From positions 310,001 through 374,000 of the forward strand of contig NZ_DBMV01000001.1 in NCBI RefSeq assembly GCF_002298975.1: a DNA stretch of 64,000 nucleotides, given 5' to 3'. The notes under the pieces were generated by a model. That model did no database searches. It was not told the DNA's origin and worked only from the letters and a program-made list of their open reading frames with translations. This stretch comes from Ralstonia sp. UBA689. Lineage in GTDB: Bacteria; Pseudomonadota; Gammaproteobacteria; Burkholderiales; Burkholderiaceae. The position numbers and the translations under genes were made by a program. Positions 1-7,995 of the stretch are shown here, piece by piece (within the stretch, counting starts at the first letter, position 1; every line of letters starts with the position of its first letter).

Positions 1-3
1 AAC

Positions 4-525
4 ATCGCTACTGAGAAATCTCACCGCATCAACCGCGAGATCAGCGCACCGGAAATCCGGCTGACCGGGGTTGAGGGGGAAGCGCTCGGCATCGTCAAGC
101 TGTTCGACGCACTGCGTATGGCAGAAGAGAAAGACGTCGACCTGGTCGAGATCGCGCCGACTGCGCAGCCGCCCGTCTGCCGCCTGATGGACTATGGCAA
201 GTTCAAGTATTCGGAGCAGAAGAAGGCTCACGAAGCCAAGCTGAAGCAGAAGGTCATCCAGGTGAAGGAAGTCAAGTTCCGCCCTGGCACCGACGACAAC
301 GACTACGGCGTCAAGCTGCGCAACGCGACGCGCTTCCTGGAGGATGGCGACAGGGTAAAGGTTACCTTGCGTTTCCGCGGCCGCGAAATGGCTCACCAGG
401 AAATCGGCATGCGCGTGCTGGAGCGTATCAAGAGTGACCTGGAGGAATTCGGCCAGGTTGAGCAGATGCCGAAGATGGAAGGTCGCCAGGCAGTGATGAT
501 GTTGGCACCCAAGAAGAAAAAGTAA
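4..525 (+). CDS. infC: Translation initiation factor IF-3, non-canonical start
   Basis: IF-3 binds the 30S subunit, prevents 50S joining and proofreads the initiator tRNA-start codon pairing. The frame is open from the first base of the window. The first ATG (position 118) lies well inside the conserved N-terminal domain, so it cannot be the start. Homology to the family begins at about position 10 (ATEKSHRINREI), which makes the ATC codon at 4-6 the likely start and gives 173 aa against about 180 in E. coli. Rare AUU/AUC starts are a hallmark of infC and let IF-3 repress its own mRNA. The N domain covers roughly residues 1-75 and the C domain 85-173 (FRPGTDDNDYGVKLRN, FRGREMAHQEIG). It heads the rpmI-rplT-pheST operon. 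The ribosome binding site lies outside the window, so the exact start is an inference. Confidence 0.93.
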   Translation: MATEKSHRINREISAPEIRLTGVEGEALGIVKLFDALRMAEEKDVDLVEIAPTAQPPVCRLMDYGKFKYSEQKKAHEAKLKQKVIQVKEVKFRPGTDDNDYGVKLRNATRFLEDGDRVKVTLRFRGREMAHQEIGMRVLERIKSDLEEFGQVEQMPKMEGRQAVMMLAPKKKK

Positions 526-692
526 TGCAGTGGCGGTCGGGCGATTCCGGCCGCGCTGAGCAGGTTCCAGACGGAAACGTCGGAAAACGCGGCAGGTGTC
601 AAAGCCTACCGCGATACAACAAGTGAGCCCGGGTCTTGCAAGTGTCGGTGCCAGCCGTCCACCTGGCTTCATGTCAAAAACGGAGTTGTTCC

Positions 693-890
693 ATGCCGAA
701 GATGAAGACGAAGAAAAGCGCCTCCAAGCGCTTTACTGCCCGTCCTGGTGGCACGATCAAACGTGGCCAAGCCTTCAAGCGTCACATCCTGACCAAGAAG
801 ACCACCAAGAACAAGCGTCACCTGCGCGGTACCGAGGGCGTCCATGAGACGAACCTGAAGTCCGTTCGCGCAATGATGCCGTACGCCTAA
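693..890 (+). CDS. rpmI: 50S ribosomal protein L35 (bL35)
   Basis: A 65-aa, very basic protein starting MPKMKTKKSASKRFTARPGG and ending MMPYA, which is the full family length and signature. It is a structural component of the large ribosomal subunit. The ATG at 693 is preceded by a GGAG at 682-685 with 7-nt spacing; upstream in-frame starts have no such site and no homology. It lies 167 bp after infC and 28 bp before rplT, the conserved infC-rpmI-rplT order. In other bacteria L20 represses this operon by binding the leader upstream of rpmI; the 526-692 interval could hold such an operator, but I could not assign a specific fold. Confidence 0.97.
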   Translation: MPKMKTKKSASKRFTARPGGTIKRGQAFKRHILTKKTTKNKRHLRGTEGVHETNLKSVRAMMPYA

Positions 891-918
891 CCCTAAGTAA
901 CTACGAAAGGAGCATTTC

Positions 919-1275
919 ATGCCTCGAGTAAAACGTGGGGTCACAGCGCGGGCCCGTCATAAGAAGGTTATCAACGCTGCCAAGGGTTACCGCGGCCGCC
1001 GCAATAACGTTTATCGCATCGCCAAGCAGGCGGTCATGCGTGCTGGCCAGTACGCCTACCGCGATCGTCGCAACAAGAAGCGCGTGTTCCGCGCGCTCTG
1101 GATTGCACGTATCAACGCTGGTGCACGCGAGCACGGCCTGACCTACAGCAAGTTCATGAACGGCCTGAAGAAGGCGTCCATCGAGCTGGACCGCAAGGTG
1201 CTGTCGGACATGGCCATTCACGACAAGGTGGCATTTGCCGCCATCGTGAACCAGGTGAAAGCCAACGTCGCCTGA
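919..1275 (+). CDS. rplT: 50S ribosomal protein L20 (bL20)
   Basis: 118 aa, starting MPRVKRGVTARARHKKVINAAKGYRGRRNN: the standard L20 N terminus and length. L20 is needed early in 50S assembly and binds 23S rRNA; in several bacteria it also represses its own operon. The start is set by a strong AAAGGAG at 905-911. It follows rpmI by 28 bp and is followed by an intrinsic-terminator-like hairpin (1344-1371) before pheS. Confidence 0.98.
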   Translation: MPRVKRGVTARARHKKVINAAKGYRGRRNNVYRIAKQAVMRAGQYAYRDRRNKKRVFRALWIARINAGAREHGLTYSKFMNGLKKASIELDRKVLSDMAIHDKVAFAAIVNQVKANVA

Positions 1276-1343
1276 ATTGGATTGGCCGGGCAGGCCGCTG
1301 GAATTGCGCAGTAGTCCAGTCGTTTTGCGGGCCGATCACCCTG

Positions 1344-1371
1344 ACGGGGCTCTCACCGAGCCCCGTTTTTT
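1344..1371 (+). terminator. Hairpin plus T-run between rplT and pheS
   Basis: Perfect 9-bp stem (1344-1352 with 1358-1366), 5-nt loop, then a run of T. It has the form of an intrinsic terminator. Because pheS starts only 36 bp further on and no separate promoter is obvious, it may be a partial terminator or attenuator rather than a full stop. No Phe-rich leader peptide like pheM precedes it. Confidence 0.75.
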
Positions 1372-1406
1372 ATTCCGAATTCCCGAATTTTCACGCTCGC
1401 CTTCCC

Positions 1407-2441
1407 ATGTCACTGGATCTGGATCAAGTCGTCGCCGATGCCCAAACCGCGTTTGCCTCTGTGGAGGACAACGCCTCGCTGGAAAACGAGAAAGCGCGCT
1501 TTCTCGGCAAGTCCGGCGTATTGACCGATTTGCTCAAGGGCCTCGGCAAGCTCGATCCGGAGACGCGCAAGTCGGAAGGCGCGCGCATCAACCAGGCCAA
1601 GAGCCGCGTTGAAGATGCCCTGAACGCCCGCCGCCAGGCGCTGGCCGATGCGCTGATGAACGCGCGCCTGGCTGCCGAGGCCATCGATGTGACGCTGCCC
1701 GGCCGCGATGTGGCCGAAGGCAGCCTGCACCCGGTGATGAACACCTGGGAGCGCGTGGCCAAGATCTTCGGTTCGATCGGTTTTGACGTGGCCGATGGCC
1801 CCGAGATCGAATCCGACTGGATGAACTTCACGGCGCTGAACAACCCGGACAACCATCCGGCACGCTCGATGCAGGACACGTTCTACATTGACGGCCGCGA
1901 CAGCGAAGACAAGCTCCTGCTGCTGCGCACGCACACCAGCCCGATGCAGGTGCGCTACGCCCGCATGCACGTCGAAAAGTACAAGCACCTCGACCGCATC
2001 CCGCCGATCAAGGTCATTGCCCCGGGCCGCACATACCGCGTCGACAGCGACGCCACGCACTCGCCGATGTTCCATCAGGTCGAAGGCCTCTGGATTGCCG
2101 ACAACATCAGCTTTGCTGACCTGAAGGGCGTCTATACCGATTTCCTGCGCAACTTCTTTGAGCGGGACGACATCCAGGTGCGCTTCCGCCCGTCGTATTT
2201 CCCGTTCACCGAGCCGTCGGCCGAGATCGACATGGCGTTCGGCAACGGCAAATGGCTGGAGATTTCCGGCTCCGGCCAGGTGCATCCGACTGTGGTGCGC
2301 AACATGGGCCTGGACCCTGAGCGCTACATCGGCTTTGCGTTCGGCTCCGGCCTTGAGCGCTTGACGATGCTGCGCTATGGCATCAACGATCTGCGCCTGT
2401 TCTTCGAGGGTGACGTGCGTTTCCTGCGCCAGTTCGCGTAA
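1407..2441 (+). CDS. pheS: Phenylalanine-tRNA ligase alpha subunit
   Basis: Catalytic alpha subunit of the alpha2-beta2 enzyme that charges tRNA-Phe. 344 aa, normal for the family. Residues 1-100 form the coiled-coil tRNA-binding arm (NEKARFLGKSGVLTDLLKGL). The class II catalytic core follows, with motif 2 around PGRTYRVDSDATHSPMFHQV (about residue 207) and motif 3 around GSGLERLTMLRYGI (about residue 315). It is followed 66 bp later by pheT. The ATG at 1407 gives the conserved N terminus. Confidence 0.97.
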   Translation: MSLDLDQVVADAQTAFASVEDNASLENEKARFLGKSGVLTDLLKGLGKLDPETRKSEGARINQAKSRVEDALNARRQALADALMNARLAAEAIDVTLPGRDVAEGSLHPVMNTWERVAKIFGSIGFDVADGPEIESDWMNFTALNNPDNHPARSMQDTFYIDGRDSEDKLLLLRTHTSPMQVRYARMHVEKYKHLDRIPPIKVIAPGRTYRVDSDATHSPMFHQVEGLWIADNISFADLKGVYTDFLRNFFERDDIQVRFRPSYFPFTEPSAEIDMAFGNGKWLEISGSGQVHPTVVRNMGLDPERYIGFAFGSGLERLTMLRYGINDLRLFFEGDVRFLRQFA

Positions 2442-2507
2442 TACGCGCTCGCTCGCAGTTTCGTCACCTTGTCGCTCCGTTAATCGAATTCTTCTTTCTG
2501 TCGCGCC

Positions 2508-4937
2508 ATGCAATTTCCGGAATCCTGGCTTCGCAGTTTCGTCAATCCGCCGATCACCACTGATGAGCTCTCCCATCGCCTGACGATGGCCGGCCTCGAG
2601 GTGGAAGATGTCGACCCCGTTGCGCCGCCGTTCTCGCAGATCGTCGTCGGCCATGTGGTCGAGGTGAACAAGCATCCGGACGCCGATCGCCTGAACGTCT
2701 GCAAGGTCGATGCGGGCACAGGCGAGTTGCTGCAGATCGTCTGCGGTGCGCCGAATGTGTCGGTGGGCATCAAGGTGCCGTGCGCATTGGTGGGCGCCGA
2801 GCTGCCGCCGGGCGAAGACGGCAAGCCGTTCAAGATCAAGATCGGCAAACTGCGCGGCGTGGAGAGCTACGGCATGTTGTGCTCGGCACGCGAGCTGAAG
2901 CTGTCGGAAGACCATGGCGGCCTGCTGATCCTGCCGGAAGACACGCCGGTAGGCGAAGACATCCGCAAGGTGCTGGATCTGGATGATCAGATCTTCGTGA
3001 TCAAGCTCACGCCCAACAAGGCGGATTGCCTGTCGATCCACGGCGTGGCACGTGAAGTGTCCGCGCTGACCGGTGCACCGATCACGACGCCGTCGATGGC
3101 ACCCGTGGCCGTCACGCTGGCTGACAAGCTGCCGGTCAAGGTGGACGCGCCGGACCTGTGCGGCCGCTTCTCGGGCCGCATCATCCGTGGTGTGAACGCA
3201 CATGCGAAGACGCCGATGTGGATGGTCTCGCGTATCGAGCGTGCGGGCATGCGCAGCGTGTCAGCGCTGGTGGATATCTCCAACTACGTGATGCTGGAGC
3301 TGGGACGGCCGTCGCACGTGTTCGATCTGGACAAGATTCACGGCGGCCTGACGGTGCGTTGGGGCAAGGCAGGTGAACAACTGAAGCTGCTCAACGGCGA
3401 CACGATCACCGTCGATGAAAATGTCGGCGTGATCTCGGATGAACAAGCCATCGAGAGCCTGGCCGGCATCATGGGCGGCGACAAGACCGCCGTCACGCTG
3501 GATACGCAGAACATCTACGTCGAAGCCGCATTCTGGTGGCCCGCCGCCATTCAGGGTCGCGCGCGCCGCTACAACTTTTCGACCGACGCCGGCCACCGCT
3601 TCGAGCGCGGCGTTGACTACGCAACCACCATTGAACACATTGAACGCATCAGCGCGCTGATCCTCGAAATCTGCGGTGGTCAGGCTGGTCCGATCGACGA
3701 TCAGATCGTTAATCTGCCCAAGCGCCAGCCCGTGCGTATGCGCGTGGCGCGCGCCACGCGCGTGCTCGGTATTCCGCTGTCGCACGAAGTGGTGGCGGAT
3801 GTGTTCAAGCGCCTCGGCCTGACGTTCAACGTGGAAGGCGATGTGTTCGTGGTCGAGCCGCCGTCGTACCGATTCGACCTCGAGATCGAGGAAGACCTGA
3901 TCGAAGAGGTCGCACGCATCTATGGCTTCGAGCAGATTCCGGCCAAGCCGCCGGTGGCCGAGAGCGCCATGCGCCCGACCAATGAAGCGCGCCGCACGAT
4001 GCATGACGTGCGCCACGCCGTGGCAGCGCGCGACTACCACGAGGTCGTCAACTTCGCCTTCGTCGAAACCGACTGGGAAGCCGACTTTGCCGGCAACACG
4101 CAGCCGATTCCGCTGCTGAACCCGATCGCCAGCCAGTACTCGGTGATGCGCAGCACGCTTATCGGCGGCCTGCTCGACAAGGTGCGCTACAACCTGAATC
4201 GCAAGGCTTCACGCGTGCGCCTGTTTGAGGTCGGCCGCGTGTTCCACCGCGACGCGAGCGTTGCGGACGGTGGCCTGTCGGTGGCGGGCTACGCCCAACC
4301 GATGATGGCCGGCGGCATCGCCTATGGTCCGTCCAAGGAAGAGCAGTGGGGCGTGCAGACGCGTGCCGTTGATTTCTTCGACGTGAAGGGCGATGTGGAG
4401 TCGCTGCTGTGGCCGCTGCAGGCGCGTTTCGAGCGCACTGAGCATCCCGCTCTGCATCCGGGACGCTCCGCACGTGTGGTGCTGAACGGCCGCGCCATCG
4501 GCTGGATCGGCGAACTGCATCCGCGTTGGCTGCAGAAGTACGATCTGCCGACCGCGCCGGTGGTGTGGGAGTTGGAGCTCGACGCCATCACGGCAGTGGG
4601 CCTGCCGACGTATCGCGAAGTGCCGCGCGTGCCTGCCGTGACGCGCGACATCGCGCTGGTCGTACGCCAGGACTTGGCGGTGCAGGATCTGGTGGATGCG
4701 TTCGAAAAGGCGGCTGTCGGTGCGCCGTGGCAGCGTTATCTGCAGGGCGTTGTGCTGTTCGATGAGTTCCGTCCGAAGGCCGCCACGGCCGCGATCGGGG
4801 CGCAGGAGAAAAGCCTTGCCTTCAGAATTACGTTGCAAGATACTGACAGCACCCTTCAGGACGACATTGTCGAGGCCGCCACACAGCAACTGATTCGAGC
4901 GGCCAGCGATGCATTCGGCGCGCGCCTGCGCGCTTGA
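2508..4937 (+). CDS. pheT: Phenylalanine-tRNA ligase beta subunit
   Basis: 809 aa, the usual length of bacterial PheT. It starts MQFPESWLRSFVNPPITTDEL. A tRNA-binding OB domain spans about residues 39-150 (HPDADRLNVCKVD). The B3/B4 editing domain follows (about 210-390), then B5 (about 405-480), the inactive class II-like core, and a C-terminal anticodon-binding FDX-ACB domain (about 715-808, FRPKAATAAIGAQEKSLAF). It pairs with PheS and clears mischarged Tyr-tRNA-Phe. ihfA begins 78 bp downstream, an arrangement conserved across proteobacteria. Confidence 0.97.
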   Translation: MQFPESWLRSFVNPPITTDELSHRLTMAGLEVEDVDPVAPPFSQIVVGHVVEVNKHPDADRLNVCKVDAGTGELLQIVCGAPNVSVGIKVPCALVGAELPPGEDGKPFKIKIGKLRGVESYGMLCSARELKLSEDHGGLLILPEDTPVGEDIRKVLDLDDQIFVIKLTPNKADCLSIHGVAREVSALTGAPITTPSMAPVAVTLADKLPVKVDAPDLCGRFSGRIIRGVNAHAKTPMWMVSRIERAGMRSVSALVDISNYVMLELGRPSHVFDLDKIHGGLTVRWGKAGEQLKLLNGDTITVDENVGVISDEQAIESLAGIMGGDKTAVTLDTQNIYVEAAFWWPAAIQGRARRYNFSTDAGHRFERGVDYATTIEHIERISALILEICGGQAGPIDDQIVNLPKRQPVRMRVARATRVLGIPLSHEVVADVFKRLGLTFNVEGDVFVVEPPSYRFDLEIEEDLIEEVARIYGFEQIPAKPPVAESAMRPTNEARRTMHDVRHAVAARDYHEVVNFAFVETDWEADFAGNTQPIPLLNPIASQYSVMRSTLIGGLLDKVRYNLNRKASRVRLFEVGRVFHRDASVADGGLSVAGYAQPMMAGGIAYGPSKEEQWGVQTRAVDFFDVKGDVESLLWPLQARFERTEHPALHPGRSARVVLNGRAIGWIGELHPRWLQKYDLPTAPVVWELELDAITAVGLPTYREVPRVPAVTRDIALVVRQDLAVQDLVDAFEKAAVGAPWQRYLQGVVLFDEFRPKAATAAIGAQEKSLAFRITLQDTDSTLQDDIVEAATQQLIRAASDAFGARLRA

Positions 4938-5015
4938 TGTCCCAGACGTCCGTGCCGCGCTAGAGACAGCTCGAACGAGCCTCCGCATTCGGATCGAATA
5001 CGCCAAGCGAATCCT

Positions 5016-5435
5016 ATGAACGATCAACACGCGCCCGCGCTGGCGGCATCCTTGGACGACGACTCGCTCGGTTCCTCTTCGGCGCTGGCTGAGGCACGAG
5101 ATGCGCGCGGCCAGGATGTGCCGACGCTCACCAAGGCCGAACTCGCCGAGATGCTGTTCGAGCAGGTCGGCCTGAACAAGCGTGAATCGAAGGACATGGT
5201 CGAGGCATTTTTCGACGTGATTCGTGAGGCCCTCGAACAGGGAGATAGCGTCAAGCTGTCCGGCTTCGGCAACTTCCAGCTGCGTGACAAGCCGCAACGC
5301 CCAGGCCGCAACCCGAAGACCGGGGAGATCATCCCGATTACGGCGCGCCGCGTTGTGACCTTCCACGCCAGCCAGAAGCTCAAAGCGCTCGTAGAAGAGC
5401 GCGTCGAGCCGCTGCCTGCCGGCACTGCTGCCTAA
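5016..5435 (+). CDS. ihfA: Integration host factor alpha subunit, N-terminally extended
   Basis: DNA-bending nucleoid protein that acts as a heterodimer with IhfB. The core from about residue 38 (LTKAELAEMLFEQVGLNKRE) to 130 matches IHF-alpha, including the beta-arm with PGRNPKTGEIIP and the GFGNF motif. The predicted protein is 139 aa against 99 in E. coli. The extra about 37 residues at the N terminus (acidic and Ser/Ala rich) are common in Burkholderiales. A shorter start is not available: the next in-frame ATG lies inside the core. It lies in the pheST operon. Confidence 0.94.
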   Translation: MNDQHAPALAASLDDDSLGSSSALAEARDARGQDVPTLTKAELAEMLFEQVGLNKRESKDMVEAFFDVIREALEQGDSVKLSGFGNFQLRDKPQRPGRNPKTGEIIPITARRVVTFHASQKLKALVEERVEPLPAGTAA

Positions 5436-5467
5436 ACCCGGTTATCCGTTTCTTTCGCCAGCCCTCC

Positions 5468-5890
5468 ATGGCCGCCGATAAACACACGGAGCGGGTCAAC
5501 CTGCCACCGATTCCTGCCAAGCGTTACTTCACCATCGGTGAGGTGAGCGATCTGTGCGCCGTCAAGCCGCATGTGCTGCGCTACTGGGAGCAGGAATTTA
5601 CGCAGCTCAAGCCGGTCAAGCGGCGCGGCAACCGCCGGTATTACCAGCACCATGAGGTGCTGTTGATCCGGCGCATTCGCGAGTTGTTGTACGAGCAGGG
5701 CTTTACGATCAACGGGGCGCGCAATCGGCTTGATGAATTGCGGCATGGTGCTGTGCCCGCACAGGCTGTCGCGCCGGAGGTGGATGCGCCCGCGGCTGCG
5801 TCTTTGATGGCTGGCGGTGAAGTCGACGTGCCGAGCCTGCGGCGCGCCTTGCAATCAGTGCTTGAGATTCTGCGCAGCGACAAATCGTAA
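5468..5890 (+). CDS. MerR-family transcriptional regulator downstream of ihfA
   Basis: 140 aa. Residues about 19-88 form a MerR winged-helix DNA-binding domain (YFTIGEVSDLCAVKPHVLRYW, then RRGNRRYYQHHEVLLIRRIR). The rest is short and Ala/Val rich with no metal-binding cysteines and no recognisable ligand domain, so it is unlikely to be a metal sensor. It begins 32 bp after ihfA and is conserved in this position in betaproteobacteria; its targets are unknown. The bidirectional terminator at 5917-5955 closes the operon. Confidence 0.9.
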   Translation: MAADKHTERVNLPPIPAKRYFTIGEVSDLCAVKPHVLRYWEQEFTQLKPVKRRGNRRYYQHHEVLLIRRIRELLYEQGFTINGARNRLDELRHGAVPAQAVAPEVDAPAAASLMAGGEVDVPSLRRALQSVLEILRSDKS

Positions 5891-5916
5891 ATCGTCATTG
5901 CGCGCAGATGCGAATG

Positions 5917-5955
5917 AAAAAGCCCGCGTAACGTCATCCGTTACGCGGGCTTTTG
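5917..5955. terminator. Bidirectional intrinsic terminator
   Basis: Perfect 13-bp stem (5921-5933 with 5939-5951), 5-nt loop, A-run on the left and TTTT on the right. It can end the ihfA-merR transcript on the plus strand and the tRNA-Pro transcript on the minus strand. Confidence 0.92.
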
Positions 5956-5956
5956 T

Positions 5957-6035
<79 letters not shown>

Positions 6036-6085
6036 AAAGCACAAAAGTATAACAGAGGCCCACTGTCGATGGCTAGTGGGTCGGC

Positions 6086-6451
6086 TCAGGTGCCCGGGCA
6101 ACGATAGACGTTGCCTGACAGCGTCACGTTGGTCTGTGCGAGGTTGTCTTTCGTACCGGTCTGGCCGGCGCGGCTGGTCAGCATGTAGACCACATTGCCA
6201 CCCATTGCGGCGGCCTTGTTCTTGAGGTCGTTGCGCGCACCGGTTTCGAGGTCGGCATTGGAGGTGATGCCGCCGAGCAGGAAATCACCCTGGCTACCTG
6301 TTATGTCGCCGAGGAACTTGCATTGCGGGCCGGGCTCGCTGTGCGTCAGGCGTACAGCGGTGGCATCGGTGTTGTTGAGGGCAATGGGAGCGCATGCGGC
6401 AAGCAGCAGGATTGCAGCAAGCGATGCTGGCAGAGCGGTTGATGGCGTCAT
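6086..6451 (-). CDS. DUF4156-type lipoprotein
   Basis: 121 aa with a lipoprotein signal peptide whose lipobox LLAAC places the acylated cysteine at residue 20. The mature part contains CKFLGDITGSQGDFLLGG and LKNKAAAMGGNVVYM, a pattern I associate with DUF4156 envelope lipoproteins of unknown function. Two further cysteines (near residue 43 and near the C terminus) could form a disulphide. It is transcribed towards the tRNA-Pro gene and away from the AraC-type gene, which lies upstream on the same strand. The role is unknown. Confidence 0.8.
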   Translation of the reverse strand: MTPSTALPASLAAILLLAACAPIALNNTDATAVRLTHSEPGPQCKFLGDITGSQGDFLLGGITSNADLETGARNDLKNKAAAMGGNVVYMLTSRAGQTGTKDNLAQTNVTLSGNVYRCPGT

Positions 6452-6584
6452 GGCGTGTTATCAAGAGGTCAGGGTGCGTGCGGCAGGGTGGATGCTGCTG
6501 CGCATGGTAGCGACGCTGCCCTGGTGTACCAACGCGAAGACTTACAAATTGATGTGCCGGCGCGCTGCCGTCCGTAAGGCGCGG

Positions 6585-7508
6585 CTAGATGGCTCCGGCC
6601 GCCCGTCGATACCGCGCCGGCGTCATTCCAAGCTGCTGCTTGAACGCTTTGCCGAATGCGGCCTCGGATTGATAGCCGACGCGCGCGCTGATCTCGCCCA
6701 CGCTGTGTCGCGTGTGGATCAACTGATCGCAAGCGAGCGTCATGCGCACGCGCGTGAGGAAATCCCACACCGTCATATCGGCACGCGCTTTGAAATGCCG
6801 CGCATAGGTTGCGCGCGACATGGCGGCAAGATCTGCCAGGGCGTCGATGGTCCAGGCGCGTTCGGGCGCCGCGAGCATGGCTTGCATGGACGGGCCAAGG
6901 CGAGTGTCTGACAGCAGTGTCAGCGTGCCCGGGCCGGCATTCTCGCGCTGGCCGTAGACGCGCAGTGCGAGCGTCAGCAGCGCTTGACTCAGCGACGTGA
7001 CGATCGCCAGTGCGCCGGGGGCACGCGTTTCGGCCTCGCTGCGCATCATGCCGATGACGGCTTGCAGCGCTGGGAATGAGGCGCTTTCACTCAGGGACAC
7101 GTGAAGCGGGTCAGGCAACGTGCGCACCAGCAGCGTGGTCGAGCCGGGTTCGTGCACGAAGCGGCCGCAGAGCAGGTCGACCTCTGCGGCGCCGCGTCCG
7201 GTCTGGCGTAGCGGCAGCATGCCGTCATGCGATGCGCGCGGCTTGCGGGCTGCGGCATCAGCGTGGCTTGCCGGGTCGTGGATGGTGTGTGCGTGACCAC
7301 GCGGGAAGAGGATGAAATCGCCTTCGCGCAACGTCAGCGTGACGCCGCCGGTCTCGACCACGCAGGTGCCCGCAAGTACGAGATGGAAAAGCACCTGGCC
7401 GTCCGGTTCGGGGGCGTGCGGGATCGAGAAGGGGCCCTGAAACAGGCAGCGCAGATCCAGGCTAGCCTGCGGGCGGGTCAACTGGATGAATTGGCTGAGT
7501 GCGTCCAT
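6585..7508 (-). CDS. AraC-family regulator with N-terminal cupin domain
   Basis: 307 aa from the ATG at 7508 (MDALSQFIQLTRPQASLDLR). The frame stays open further upstream, but that part runs into the divergent promoter region and lacks homology. Residues about 1-180 form a cupin sensor (FPRGHAHTIHDP, a metal-like HxH pattern), and residues about 205-305 carry two AraC helix-turn-helix motifs (WTIDALADLAAMSRATYARH, HSVGEISARVGYQSEAAFGK). It is divergent from the AhpD-like gene at 7625 with a 116-bp AT-rich spacer. Regulators of this type commonly control the divergent neighbour, here a peroxidase/reductase-like protein. Confidence 0.92.
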   Translation of the reverse strand: MDALSQFIQLTRPQASLDLRCLFQGPFSIPHAPEPDGQVLFHLVLAGTCVVETGGVTLTLREGDFILFPRGHAHTIHDPASHADAAARKPRASHDGMLPLRQTGRGAAEVDLLCGRFVHEPGSTTLLVRTLPDPLHVSLSESASFPALQAVIGMMRSEAETRAPGALAIVTSLSQALLTLALRVYGQRENAGPGTLTLLSDTRLGPSMQAMLAAPERAWTIDALADLAAMSRATYARHFKARADMTVWDFLTRVRMTLACDQLIHTRHSVGEISARVGYQSEAAFGKAFKQQLGMTPARYRRAAGAI

Positions 7509-7624
7509 TGAGACGAATTCGCTATTAATTGTCGATATTAAGTATTCAGCGGATCGACTCTGAAGGCAATACTGTTTCCAACGGCGCAGGCATCGGGCCA
7601 GCGTCAAATAACCGGGAGCACATC

Positions 7625-7978
7625 ATGCTGGACTGGGTCGAGTATCGGAAGGAACTGCTGGGGCGTATTGGCGAGATTGGTCAACTCACGCCGGATACCG
7701 TCAAGGGCTATCAGACGCTGTCGGCAGCCGGTGCCAAGACTGGCCGCTTGGGCGCCAAGACGCGCGAGCTGATTGCGCTGGCTGTGGCCGTGACCGCGCG
7801 CTGCGACGGCTGTATCACCGTGCACAGCGCCGAAGCGCTCAAGCACGGCGCTACGCACGAAGAGATTGCCGACGCGCTGGGTGTGGCGATTGCGCTCAAT
7901 GCCGGAGCGGCGCTGGTGTACTCGGCGCGCGTGATGGATGCGGTAGAGGCGCATGAGGGCGCGACCGCCAAGGCTTGA
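7625..7978 (+). CDS. AhpD-like carboxymuconolactone decarboxylase family protein
   Basis: 117 aa from the ATG at 7625, chosen for its upstream GGGAGCA; an earlier in-frame start at 7529 lacks homology. The motif CDGCITVH gives Cys60-x-x-Cys63 and His67, preceded by Glu48 (KTRELIALAV). This matches the E/CxxC/H proton-relay centre of AhpD-type alkylhydroperoxidases. It probably acts in thiol-dependent peroxide reduction or as a small oxidoreductase. It is divergent from the AraC-type gene, its likely regulator, and convergent with the aldose epimerase. Confidence 0.92.
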   Translation: MLDWVEYRKELLGRIGEIGQLTPDTVKGYQTLSAAGAKTGRLGAKTRELIALAVAVTARCDGCITVHSAEALKHGATHEEIADALGVAIALNAGAALVYSARVMDAVEAHEGATAKA

Positions 7979-7995
7979 GCCCCGCCGCTATTGCG

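Noticed and set aside
524..625. Frame of 33 codons starting at the ATG that overlaps the infC stop
   Set aside because: No ribosome binding site, no similarity, GC-rich random-looking composition; the interval is better seen as the rpmI leader.
1276..1406. pheM-like leader peptide for pheST
   Set aside because: No short frame with clustered Phe codons precedes the hairpin.
1410..3203. Long open frame antisense to pheS and pheT (597 codons)
   Set aside because: Runs opposite to strongly conserved genes; high GC creates long stop-free antisense frames, and the product is His/Arg/Ala rich without domains.
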